This document shows positions 53,357 through 64,000 of a stretch of DNA of 64,000 bases, one piece after another. Each line of letters opens with the position of its first letter. Position 1 is the first letter of the stretch. Below the pieces are notes generated by a model, which was not told the DNA's origin, searched no databases, and saw only the letters and a program-made list of their open reading frames with translations. The DNA comes from Paenibacillus camelliae (GTDB lineage Bacteria; Bacillota; Bacilli; Paenibacillales; Paenibacillaceae). The DNA is taken from contig NZ_JAMBNY010000004.1 of NCBI RefSeq assembly GCF_023715345.1, forward strand, positions 217,676 through 281,675. The letters run 5' to 3'. The translations under genes and the position numbers were made by a program.

Positions 53357-54550
53357 ATGAACAGTCTAACCAATAGAACATCACGAATGATGATCGCGCT
53401 TCTTTTTCTAATCGGAATTGTGCTTTTACATGCACCGCAAAGCTTTGCAGCAGGAGAATTAGCGGATGGAGAATACACCATTGATTTCGAAATCTTAAAG
53501 GGTGATCCTAAGGATGATTCGACGTCTCTAGCGAACGGGTACTGGAATAAGCCAGCGACGCTCATTATTAAAAACAGCAAGATTTCCGTGCGAACTGTCA
53601 TTAATAAGGACGCTTGGGTCACTGAGTTTTCGACTAAACAAGGATCAAGCTTTACCGAAACGAAGGTTATCTCGCGTAATACAGATAAGGATACACGTCT
53701 GGTGGAATTTAAGATTAGCAGCTTGAGTGAGGATCTCGTAGCTACCATGAGCGTCGATATTCCAAGTCAAAATTACTATCATTCCTATGAAACACGTTTT
53801 CGTTTTTATCCAGATACGATTACAACAGTTAAATTAGACGAGCCTACTGCAACAGAAGCTCCAGCCTCAAGTGCAAACGATTCGTCGAAGATAACGAAGG
53901 AAGAGAAAGCTACAGCGGGAAGTACGTCCGCTGATGATCGCGCTAGCAGCTCTCAATCCTCTAAGCAGGATGCTGCCGCAACGAAAAAGCCTACTAGCGG
54001 ATCTACCGCAGCGTCTGATGGTGGCAGCACTACAGCTAACAGCAATACAAGCAAATCTAGCAGCAATGATGCGGCTGAAAGCAAAAGCAATAGCAGCAGT
54101 GCTGGGAAAGAGGCAACGACTAGTGTAGAAAGCGGTAACATTGGCGGTGGTAGCAGCGGTAGTAGTAGTGCTGCAAATGATAGCAGCGCAATAACAAGCT
54201 CCAGCGATACAGTGAGCAAAGATAGCTCAGCCAAGAATGATGCAAGCGCGCCAGAGACGGAAACTACATCTGAGGTCGTGAACGCAGGCGATACGCTGCT
54301 TTCAGAGGAAGCGGTACAGCCGATACAGAGTGGTGCATCACAATTGGTGGAGGAATCAGCTTCTGCAGAGGACGTTTCCCAATTGCTCGCTTCTAGTGAT
54401 GTGGACGTAGAGAATACGTCAGCTGCAGTACTCCATTCCGAAGAGGATCAACAAGGTGGTAAAGTAACCATCGCAATTATCATTATTATTGGTGTGCTTT
54501 TTGTTGTTGGATCTATTATATGGATCGTCAGAAATCGTAAGAAATCGTAA
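53357..54550 (+). CDS. NEAT-domain heme-binding surface protein with C-terminal TM anchor
   Basis: 397 residues from ATG 53357 (GGAGGTGC upstream). Signal peptide to about residue 32, one NEAT domain (about 33-165), a Ser/Thr/Asn-rich linker of about 200 residues, and a C-terminal TM segment (VTIAIIIIIGVLFVVGSIIW) with RNRKKS tail. The heme-iron motif YxxxY is intact (Tyr140, Tyr144 in NYYHSYETRFRF). There is no NPxTN sortase signal, so anchoring seems to be by the TM helix, unlike IsdC. Likely takes heme through the wall to the lipoprotein encoded downstream. Confidence 0.9.
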   Translation: MNSLTNRTSRMMIALLFLIGIVLLHAPQSFAAGELADGEYTIDFEILKGDPKDDSTSLANGYWNKPATLIIKNSKISVRTVINKDAWVTEFSTKQGSSFTETKVISRNTDKDTRLVEFKISSLSEDLVATMSVDIPSQNYYHSYETRFRFYPDTITTVKLDEPTATEAPASSANDSSKITKEEKATAGSTSADDRASSSQSSKQDAAATKKPTSGSTAASDGGSTTANSNTSKSSSNDAAESKSNSSSAGKEATTSVESGNIGGGSSGSSSAANDSSAITSSSDTVSKDSSAKNDASAPETETTSEVVNAGDTLLSEEAVQPIQSGASQLVEESASAEDVSQLLASSDVDVENTSAAVLHSEEDQQGGKVTIAIIIIIGVLFVVGSIIWIVRNRKKS

Positions 54551-54595
54551 GCGTAACAACCATTAACTTAATCAATGATTATGGAGGATGCTAAA

Positions 54596-56323
54596 ATGAA
54601 TAACAAATTTGTAAAAACAATAACATCTCTTACTGTTGCTGCACTTCTTGTAGGTACAGCACCTGCCTATGTACTAGCGGAGGAAGCTGCGACAGTAACA
54701 GCTATTGAGCAGCAGCAAGCTGAGAAAAGCATCGTACATTTTATTAATGCTTCAAAGCCATCTTCACTATCATCAATGATCGCTTATATTGCGAACCCGA
54801 ACGTATATGAGAAGGATGGCGTTACATATTTACGTATCGATGTACAACAAGTGTATGACGTAAAGATAACAGTAGAAGGTAAGGAAGGCGTAAAAGCAGC
54901 ACAATATGATACGACAGTAATTGACCGCAGCGGTAAAGAGCAGCAGGTGACTTATTTTACACTTGATTATGCATTAAGCGATGCATCCAAAGCAATTGAG
55001 GCAGAGGCATCCTACTTCGTACCAAGCTTTTTCACAGAGCCACAGTCGCACGATATCTACATAATGATCAATAATGATGTAGAAGCTGCTTTGAAGGAAC
55101 TAGCTGTTCTACTGCCGCAAGCGCAAGCAGTCGCTGAGCCATCCAAAGGTTTAGCAGCAGCAATTGCGAAAGCAGAAGCTGCGAACAGCTACTTAACGGA
55201 GAAGGCGGAGCTTGAGAAAGCAGTTGAACAATTACGTACAGCTTTTGCTGAAGAGCCGATCGCAACTCCTGTTCATTATGTGAACGAGTCTGATCCAAGC
55301 AAGCTGTCTGTTATGGGCAATTATTTAGATAACGCTAAAACGTATAAAAAGGACGGCGCAGCATATCTACGTGTAGATGTTCAGCAAAGCTATGATGTTA
55401 AAGTGCTTGTAGAAGGTAAGGAAGGTACGAAGGTTGCAGAGTATGAGACAACGATTAATGGCCGTACAGGTCCTCAGCAGGTAACGTACTTTACCTTCGA
55501 TTACGCATTGTCTAATATTAATGAGGTGCTTGAAGCATCCGCTTCCTACTTTGTGCCAGGTGTATTTGAGGAGCCACAATCACATGATATTAAGCTTGTC
55601 ATCGGTGAGGACGTAGAGGCTAGCAAGGCAAAGCTGTTGAAGGCAATTGCAGCAGCAGAAACCGTTGCTGAGCCATCCGAGTCACTGAAGGCAGCAATCG
55701 CAGAAGCTAACAGCAATAATAGCTATCTTCGTTCTAATGCTGAGCTGGCAGCAGCAGCAAAAGCGCTAATCGAGCAAACAAAAGCAGAGCTTAGCTTCAC
55801 GGATTTGTCTAGCCACTGGGCTAAAAATGCAATCACTAATGCAGTAGCTACAGGTATTGCTAGTGGCTATCCAGATGGAAGCTTCAAGCCTGATCAATAT
55901 ATTACACGAGCTGAGTTTACAAAACTGCTTGTTGAAGGACTTGAGCTAGCAGCATCTGCACAAGCATTAGACTTTACTGACGCAGAATCGATTCCACAGT
56001 GGGCGCAATCCTTTGTTCAAGCTGCAGTAAGTGCAGAAGTTATTACAGGCTATCAAGACGGCAGCTTCCGCAGCGACGGTCACCTTACGCGTGCTGAGAT
56101 GGCTGTAATGATTACGAAGGCGCTTGATCTAGAGCTAGAGGCAGCTGAGGCGTTGACCTTTAACGACGCTGACAGCATTCCTAGCTATGCGAAGGAGCGT
56201 GTTGCAACGGCAGTGAAGCACGGACTTATCCAAGGCCTATCGCAAGAACGTTTCGGAGCAAATGAAAAAGCAACTCGTGCACAGGCGGTTTCGATTATTC
56301 TACGAGCTGCAGAACAGCAATAA
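54596..56323 (+). CDS. S-layer protein with two NEAT domains and three SLH domains
   Basis: 575 residues from ATG 54596 (ATGGAGG upstream). Signal peptide to about 29; NEAT1 about 45-160 and NEAT2 about 225-338, each followed by a helical spacer; SLH domains at about 400-450 (FTDLSSHWAKNAI ... YITRAEF), 458-510 (LTRAEM) and 520-573 (TRAQ). Both NEATs end EPQSHDI where YxxxY should be, so ligation of heme by Tyr is lost. Compare B. anthracis BslK (NEAT plus SLH). SLH domains bind pyruvylated wall polymer. Confidence 0.92.
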   Translation: MNNKFVKTITSLTVAALLVGTAPAYVLAEEAATVTAIEQQQAEKSIVHFINASKPSSLSSMIAYIANPNVYEKDGVTYLRIDVQQVYDVKITVEGKEGVKAAQYDTTVIDRSGKEQQVTYFTLDYALSDASKAIEAEASYFVPSFFTEPQSHDIYIMINNDVEAALKELAVLLPQAQAVAEPSKGLAAAIAKAEAANSYLTEKAELEKAVEQLRTAFAEEPIATPVHYVNESDPSKLSVMGNYLDNAKTYKKDGAAYLRVDVQQSYDVKVLVEGKEGTKVAEYETTINGRTGPQQVTYFTFDYALSNINEVLEASASYFVPGVFEEPQSHDIKLVIGEDVEASKAKLLKAIAAAETVAEPSESLKAAIAEANSNNSYLRSNAELAAAAKALIEQTKAELSFTDLSSHWAKNAITNAVATGIASGYPDGSFKPDQYITRAEFTKLLVEGLELAASAQALDFTDAESIPQWAQSFVQAAVSAEVITGYQDGSFRSDGHLTRAEMAVMITKALDLELEAAEALTFNDADSIPSYAKERVATAVKHGLIQGLSQERFGANEKATRAQAVSIILRAAEQQ

Positions 56324-56355
56324 ATCATCAATATTCGATAGATCCACAACGTACA

Positions 56356-56394
56356 GAGGACCTCGGTTTCGAGTGTCCTCGCATGTTTTTTAGG
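56356..56394 (+). terminator. Hairpin between the SLH and lipoprotein genes, partial terminator
   Basis: GAGGAC (about 56356-56361) pairs with GTCCTC, and TCG with CGA inside, then GCATGTTTTTT. It could lower expression of the transporter genes relative to the surface proteins. Confidence 0.65.
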
Positions 56395-56405
56395 AGGATT
56401 GGATA

Positions 56406-57377
56406 ATGGTCAGACAGAGAATTACCTTTGCAAGCAGCTTGCTGCTCATACTACTGCTGCTTGCTGGCTGTGGCAGCAATGGAACGAGTAGCTCATCTGC
56501 TCAGCCAAGCAACAATAACGGTGCAAGCTCTACGAATCAATCCGTTACAGCAAGCACTGAGCAGGGGCTTGATGAAGAGCAAGCAGAAGCACCTCAGCAC
56601 CGGATCGTTTCAACGACGGTAGCAATTACGGAAGTGTTAGATGCGCTGGAGCTGGATGTAGTAGGTGTACCAACGACGGTTAAAGAGCTGCCCGAGCGTT
56701 ACGAGGAGGCTGTTGAGGTTGGAAATCCGATGAGCCCTGATATGGAGCTTGTAAAAAGCTTAAAGCCAACACATGTGTTGTCGGTAACGACATTAGAATA
56801 TGATCTAGAAAAGTTGTTTGAGCGGGTAAATATTGACGCCAGCTATCTCGATTTTACGAGTCTGGATGCGATGAAGGAAGAAATTAGAAAGCTTGGCGAG
56901 ATGTTCGATCGTCAGTCGCAGGCAGAAGCGCTAATTGCAAGCTATGATGAGAAAATCTCAAATATTAAAGCTGAGGTAGATGGACAGCCAGCTCCAACGG
57001 TTTTAATATTGATGGGGATTCCAGGCAGCTACTTAGTGGCAACAGAGAACTCCTATATCGGAGATCTTGTTAAGCAGCTTGGCGGAAACAACATTGTGAC
57101 GGATTCTACGGTTGAATTTGTCGCATCGAATACAGAATATTTGCATCAAGGTAATCCTGACGTCATACTTCGTGCGGCGCATGGCATGCCGGATGAAGTT
57201 ATTGAGATGTTTGATGAGGAATTTCGATCCAATGATATATGGAAGCATTTTAATGCAGTAAAAAACGGTCGTGTTTATGATTTGCCAGAGGATTTCTTTG
57301 GCACAACAGGTAATTTGGCCGCAGATGAAGCGCTAGACATTATGGCTGACTTCCTATATCCCGACCGGAAGGGGTAG
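56406..57377 (+). CDS. Heme/iron ABC transporter substrate-binding lipoprotein (IsdE-like)
   Basis: 323 residues. Lipobox LLLAGCGSNG (Cys about 22), Ser/Asn-rich linker, then a class III binding fold with a long backbone helix: RIVSTTVAITEVLDALELDVVGVPTTV, ILMGIPGSYLVATENSYIGDLVKQLGGNNIV and a C-terminal DLPEDFFGTTGNLAADEALDIM. Met and His heme ligands of IsdE are plausible (MGIPGSY; AAHGMPDE) but not proven here. Follows the NEAT genes; permease gene starts 12 nt later. Confidence 0.9.
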   Translation: MVRQRITFASSLLLILLLLAGCGSNGTSSSSAQPSNNNGASSTNQSVTASTEQGLDEEQAEAPQHRIVSTTVAITEVLDALELDVVGVPTTVKELPERYEEAVEVGNPMSPDMELVKSLKPTHVLSVTTLEYDLEKLFERVNIDASYLDFTSLDAMKEEIRKLGEMFDRQSQAEALIASYDEKISNIKAEVDGQPAPTVLILMGIPGSYLVATENSYIGDLVKQLGGNNIVTDSTVEFVASNTEYLHQGNPDVILRAAHGMPDEVIEMFDEEFRSNDIWKHFNAVKNGRVYDLPEDFFGTTGNLAADEALDIMADFLYPDRKG

Positions 57378-57389
57378 GTCATAATAACG

Positions 57390-58370
57390 ATGAGAAAAAC
57401 GATGACCTATATCGCTGCCATCGTGCTATTAATCGGTGTTACCTTGTACGCGATCAGAACGGGCAGCATCAAGGTGGGCTTGGCCGAGCTTATCTCTGGC
57501 TTGCTCTTTGGCGGTAACGATAATGTAGATGTGATCCGTGATCTTAGATTTCCGCGTATCATAGTTGCGATAATGAGCGGTGCTGCACTTGCGGTATCTG
57601 GTGTGCTGCTACAGTCGGTTATGCGCAATCCGCTTGCGGATGCTGGGGTCATAGGCATCTCAGCGGGAGCGGGCTTTGTTAGTGTGTTGACGGTCATGAT
57701 ATGGCCAATGCTATTTTTTTGGATGCCATTATTTTCGGTTATCGGTGGTTTAATTGCGTGCTTCCTTGTCTATACCTTCTCATGGCGTTCTGGATTACAG
57801 CCGCTGCGCCTAATATTGGTTGGTGTTGCGATTAATGCATTGTTTACCGGGTTGAATCAGCTCCTCGGTTTTCGCGGGGGGATCGCAATGAGCACGGCGA
57901 ATCAAGCGTCCAGCTCTATGTTTGCGCTGAAAACATGGGATGATGTAAAGGTGATCGTCCTATACGGTGTAATCGGACTGATTGCTGCATTTGCACTAAG
58001 CACATGGTGTAATTTGCTTGCACTTCAGGATCGAACAGCTGGCAATCTTGGACTGAATGTGATGCGTGCTCGTGTGATCGTTTCCTTTGTAGCGGTGCTG
58101 CTTGCTTCCGTAGCAACAGCAATCGGGGGACTTATCGCCTTTGTAGGCTTGCTTGTGCCGCATATTTCTAGGCAGCTTATTGGCACCGATCATCGATTGC
58201 TTATTCCATTCTCGGCAATTATGGGCGGATTACTTATCCTTATCGCAGATACAGTTGGTAGGACATTGCTTACGCAAACCGAAATTCCGGCCTCTGTCAT
58301 TATGACGATAATCGGCGGCCCATTCTTAATCTTTATGCTGATGAGGAGTGATCGTGTACATGGAAATTAA
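57390..58370 (+). CDS. FecCD-family heme/iron ABC permease (IsdF-like)
   Basis: 326 residues, about 9-10 TM helices. Family motifs LRFPRIIVAIMSGAALAVSGVLLQSVMRNPLADAGVIGISAGAG (in part) and GLIAFVGLLVPHISRQLIGTDHRLLIP are present. Forms the homodimeric membrane channel for the lipoprotein and ATPase on either side. Overlaps the ATPase gene. Confidence 0.94.
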   Translation: MRKTMTYIAAIVLLIGVTLYAIRTGSIKVGLAELISGLLFGGNDNVDVIRDLRFPRIIVAIMSGAALAVSGVLLQSVMRNPLADAGVIGISAGAGFVSVLTVMIWPMLFFWMPLFSVIGGLIACFLVYTFSWRSGLQPLRLILVGVAINALFTGLNQLLGFRGGIAMSTANQASSSMFALKTWDDVKVIVLYGVIGLIAAFALSTWCNLLALQDRTAGNLGLNVMRARVIVSFVAVLLASVATAIGGLIAFVGLLVPHISRQLIGTDHRLLIPFSAIMGGLLILIADTVGRTLLTQTEIPASVIMTIIGGPFLIFMLMRSDRVHGN

Positions 58371-59136
58371 GGAGCTTAGCTTTGCTTATAAGCATCGTGC
58401 ACCGATCATCAACGGTATAACGACCGAATTTCAAAAAGGGAAGATTACGACGATCATCGGTCCTAATGGCAGTGGGAAATCAACTTTGCTCGGTCTCATG
58501 GCGCGCAACTACATACCCCAGGCAGGAAAAATTATTGTCGAGGGTCGCCAGCTGCAACAGCTGAAGGCGAAGGAGCTTGCTAAGCTGCTCGCCGTCGTCC
58601 ACCAGCAGAATGAAGCACCTTACGACTTAACGGTAGAACGACTTGTCGCTTATGGACGACTGCCATACCGTCATATGTTCTCTCAAGAAACGGAAGAGGA
58701 TCGCGAGGCGATCGATTGGGCATTAGAAGTAACGAAGCTTGCTAAGCTGCGTCGTCAGCGACTCCATGAGCTGTCGGGCGGACAGAAGCAGCGTGCCTGG
58801 ATCGCTATGGCATTGGCTCAGAAAACGTCGGTGCTGTTTCTTGATGAACCGACAACGTATCTAGATATCTTTTATCAGATTGAGCTGCTTGAACTCGTGA
58901 AGGAATTAAATGAGACATATGGATTAACGATTGTAATGGTGCTGCACGATGTTAATCAGGCTGTACGCTATAGTGATGAGATAAAAGTAGTTAAAGATGG
59001 CTCTATCATAGCTGAGGGTGCACCAGAGGACGTTATGACCGTCGAATTAATGAAGCAAGTGTACGATGTGAAAGCGATTATCCGAAGAGATGAAGAAACA
59101 GGAATGTATATTGTGCCTATCGCTGTAAAAGCATAG
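58360..59136 (+). CDS. Heme/iron ABC transporter ATPase (FepC/FhuC family)
   Basis: 258 residues from ATG 58360; GTG 58354 (SD spacing 5 nt) is a possible alternative start, both overlapping the permease gene. Walker A GPNGSGKSTLLGL, Q-loop VVHQQ, signature LSGGQKQRAWIAMALAQ, Walker B VLFLDEPTTYLDI, switch His VLHDVNQ. Stem of the operon terminator overlaps its 3' end. Confidence 0.94.
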   Translation: MEIKELSFAYKHRAPIINGITTEFQKGKITTIIGPNGSGKSTLLGLMARNYIPQAGKIIVEGRQLQQLKAKELAKLLAVVHQQNEAPYDLTVERLVAYGRLPYRHMFSQETEEDREAIDWALEVTKLAKLRRQRLHELSGGQKQRAWIAMALAQKTSVLFLDEPTTYLDIFYQIELLELVKELNETYGLTIVMVLHDVNQAVRYSDEIKVVKDGSIIAEGAPEDVMTVELMKQVYDVKAIIRRDEETGMYIVPIAVKA

Positions 59137-59147
59137 GCATTTTTTTT
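59114..59147 (+). terminator. Terminator of the heme operon, overlapping the ATPase 3' end
   Basis: TGCCTAT (59114-59120, within the last codons) pairs with ATAGGCA (59133-59139), followed by eight T (59140-59147). Confidence 0.85.
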
Positions 59148-59157
59148 GTATAAATAC

Positions 59158-59186
59158 TTGAAATCAACCATTAAAATAGGTAAAAT
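59158..59186 (+). promoter_or_regulatory. Sigma-A promoter of groESL
   Basis: TTGAAA at 59158-59163 and TAAAAT at 59181-59186, spacer exactly 17 bp. The start site would fall at the left edge of the CIRCE element. Confidence 0.88.
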
Positions 59187-59194
59187 ATGAATTG

Positions 59195-59221
59195 TTAGCA
59201 CTAAGCACTATCGAGTGCTAA
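59195..59221 (+). promoter_or_regulatory. CIRCE operator (HrcA site)
   Basis: TTAGCACTA, 9-nt spacer, GAGTGCTAA; the consensus is TTAGCACTC-N9-GAGTGCTAA, so a single base differs in the left arm. HrcA represses groESL here in the absence of heat stress. Confidence 0.95.
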
Positions 59222-59260
59222 CAATTCGGAGAACTATTCATATAAGGAGGCTTTTATCAA

Positions 59261-59542
59261 ATGATTAAACCTTTAGGTGAACGTGTATTGGTTGAACCAA
59301 TCGCACAAGAAGTGACAACAGCTAGTGGTATCGTGCTGCCAGATACAGCAAAGGAAAAACCACAAGAGGGTAAGGTTGTAGCTGTAGGTAGCGGAGTGTT
59401 AAAAGACGGCGCTCGAGTTGCATTGGAAGTGAAACCAGGCGACCGCGTTTTGTTCTCTAAATATGCTGGTACAGAAATCAAATATGATGGCAAAGAATAT
59501 TTGATCATGAAGGAAAGCGACATCCACGCGATCTTTGAATAG
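59261..59542 (+). CDS. groES: Co-chaperonin GroES
   Basis: 93 residues, [44 protein letters not shown] at the N-terminus (quoted only in part by motif), with mobile-loop residues SGIVLPD and the dome region intact. Caps GroEL. AAGGAGG before the ATG; groEL follows after 64 nt. Confidence 0.97.
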   Translation: MIKPLGERVLVEPIAQEVTTASGIVLPDTAKEKPQEGKVVAVGSGVLKDGARVALEVKPGDRVLFSKYAGTEIKYDGKEYLIMKESDIHAIFE

Positions 59543-59603
59543 GATCGACGTTCACACATATACATGCATATGAATTGAAAAATACTTAATTGGAGGGAAC
59601 TAA

Positions 59604-61235
<1,632 letters not shown>

Positions 61236-61443
61236 CCAACTCATCATTGACGTAAGTCGATGATGCTGGACCACTTATTGTGGGAGAGTTGGATGCCGAT
61301 GGAGCTGAGATACGCTCCATGCGGTAGGACTGACAAGGCTTTCGGGCTTTGACGGTGTCTGACATCAACCCTTGAATCATCCAAAAACTATGTTCTCACT
61401 TTTCACTTTGTGAAGTAGTGTGATTCACAATTAGTATGTATAG

Positions 61444-61495
61444 AAACTACCACTTCTCATGATTTCAAAAATCTTAGAGAGGTGGTAGTTTTTTG
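61444..61495 (+). terminator. Terminator downstream of groEL
   Basis: AAACTACCACTTCTC (61444-61458) pairs, with one G-T, with GAGAGGTGGTAGTTT (61478-61492), then TTTT. It lies 208 nt after groEL; the intervening stretch holds nothing I can identify. A second hairpin, AAGCTTCTA/TAGAAGCTT, is at about 61529-61561. Confidence 0.75.
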
Positions 61496-61648
61496 TTTAG
61501 AAAAAGTTATTTATTGAACTATATAAAAAAGCTTCTAAAATCCAATGGACAGTAGAAGCTTCTTATTAATATGCACTTGTTTAGTATAAATCATATTCTA
61601 AATACTAACTAATTCTAGTTTTTCTTGATTTAATAATTCGTTGATATT

Positions 61649-61894
61649 TCATTTTGAGGGTACAGAATCATAATTTACTCGGGCATAACTTTTTAATACC
61701 GCTTCAAAGATTATTTTTGCTCCTGTGGGTGGAACGGCCATGCCGATTTGTTGACGCACGTTTTCCTTAGAACCACTAAACTCAAAATTATCAGGAAAAC
61801 TTTGTAAGCTTGCTTTTTATCTGTTTGTAAGTGCTCTAGGTTCCTTCCAGTGATACATATGAGTACCTCCTCCTCCGCTTCCTGTAACATGTCG
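61649..61894 (-). pseudogene. C-terminal remnant of a DNA (cytosine-5) methyltransferase
   Basis: Reading the minus strand from about 61894 to the TGA at 61649-61651 gives VTGSGGGGTHMYHWKEPRALTNR, a TAA stop, then KASLQSFPDNFEFSGSKENV and RQQIGMAVPPTGAKIIFEA (quoted in pieces). These are the late conserved motifs of Dcm-type enzymes (TRD end, motif IX PRALTNRE, LQSFPDDF, motif X QIGNAVPP). The in-frame TAA stands where Glu is expected. The N-terminal and catalytic PCQ part is absent; an IS3 remnant abuts it. Confidence 0.88.
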
Positions 61895-62002
61895 TTTTAT
61901 AATGGAAGAAAAATTCACTCCAGCATTGGTGATCGTTCACCACTTGAATTCTATGAACGTAGTAAACAAGAAAACATTAAGATTAAAGAAATTCGTGTAT
62001 AG
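61895..62002 (+). pseudogene. C-terminal remnant of an IS3-family transposase (OrfB)
   Basis: The plus strand from 61895 reads FYNGRKIHSSIGDRSPLEFY then ERSKQENIKIKEIRV and TAG, matching the end of IS3/IS150-type OrfB (YYN.RIHSSLG..SP.EFY). Only about 35 residues remain. A candidate terminal inverted repeat, TGTCCAATTTTGAGGGG, lies at about 62039-62055. Confidence 0.85.
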
Positions 62003-62038
62003 TGAAATATTGAGATTAATTGACTAAGAGTGAGTATG

Positions 62039-62058
62039 TGTCCAATTTTGAGGGGTTA
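62039..62058 (+). mobile_element. Right-end scar of an IS3-type element
   Basis: TGTCCAATTTTGAGGGG lies 37 nt after the transposase stop, where the terminal inverted repeat of IS3-type elements is expected. The left end is not found in the window, so the element is dead. Confidence 0.55.
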
Positions 62059-62312
62059 ATCCGTTACAATTATTATTTTTATTATTTATTTACATTTTTT
62101 TATTTATTGGTATGATTTATTTATGACTGATATATCTATCATGTGCTTAGGATATACTTATTTCTTTATAGTAGTTCCTAGCTTACTTGAGTAAGGATAG
62201 GAGGATAATCTACATAGCGTTAATAGAAAAGATAGTAGCATATTGATATGACAGATGGTCTTATAGAAGTATTATATTATGTTTCATTCAAATCAATGGA
62301 GGCTCAGAATAA
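62059..62312. other. AT-rich upstream region of the surface-protein gene
   Basis: No gene or strong hairpin seen. AT-rich (about 75 percent or more by eye) with several TATAAT-like words; presumed promoter region for the following gene. Confidence 0.35.

Positions 62313-64000
<1,688 letters not shown>

Noticed and set aside
53357..54550. Sortase-anchored IsdC-type protein
   Set aside because: The C-terminus lacks NPxTN or LPxTG; a TM segment with basic tail ends the protein.

Overview
The window looks like a chromosomal segment of a low-to-mid GC, endospore-forming, Gram-positive bacterium of the Paenibacillaceae (Paenibacillus-like). Evidence: strong AGGAGG-type ribosome binding sites with frequent TTG/GTG starts, a YyaC-type spore protease, an S-layer-homology (SLH) surface protein, a class II galT, a LtaS-type enzyme, and the gene order tsaE-tsaB-rimI-tsaD ... 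ABC-F ... moaC ... tatA-tatC ... groES-groEL, which parallels the ydi/groE region of Bacillus subtilis. The closest species cannot be named from sequence alone. Layout: 1-3.7 kb holds the start of a membrane regulator, a repeat block, and an amino-acid ABC importer whose binding protein and permease are fused. 3.9-9.5 kb has a heterodimeric ABC exporter with one degenerate ATP site, exonuclease III and small membrane proteins. 9.7-14.3 kb has a LtaS-type sulfatase-fold enzyme, an orphan solute-binding lipoprotein and an acetyl-ester hydrolase. 14.5-19.8 kb has a VanR/VanS-like two-component system followed, after 1.4 kb of palindromic repeats, by VanY- and VanZ-like genes; no VanH/A/X ligase genes are present. 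20-28.6 kb is housekeeping and hypothetical genes (PAQR, lipases, oxidoreductases, CorA). 27.7-33.1 kb is a galactose (Leloir) locus, galK-galE-galT, with a divergent AraC regulator and repeats between galK and galE. 33-39.6 kb includes yyaC, a methyltransferase, a GGDEF diguanylate cyclase and an HD-GYP protein with an altered HD motif. 39.7-50.1 kb carries the t6A genes, a DnaA-box cluster, an orphan ComA-like regulator, an ABC-F ATPase, folate and molybdopterin genes and the twin-arginine translocase. 51-53 kb has a PadR pair and an alcohol dehydrogenase. 53.3-59.1 kb is a Fur-box-headed heme-acquisition operon: NEAT-TM protein, NEAT2-SLH3 protein, IsdE-like lipoprotein, permease, ATPase. 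59.2-61.2 kb is CIRCE-groES-groEL. 61.6-62.1 kb is a scar of a dead cytosine methyltransferase and an IS3 transposase tail. From 62.3 kb a large surface protein with a 51-unit Pro-Thr tract and Ig-like repeats runs off the end. The most unusual signal is a family of intergenic palindromic elements at four loci (about 0.84-1.43, 16.95-18.35, 24.2-24.45 and 29.95-30.35 kb). Copies keep loop and end boxes constant while the stem arms change together, preserving base pairing. In three of the four loci the elements sit directly after a stop codon in the same orientation relative to that gene, and one contributes the last codons and stop of the VanS-like kinase gene. This covariation implies selection for a folded RNA or single-stranded DNA form; the function is unknown.
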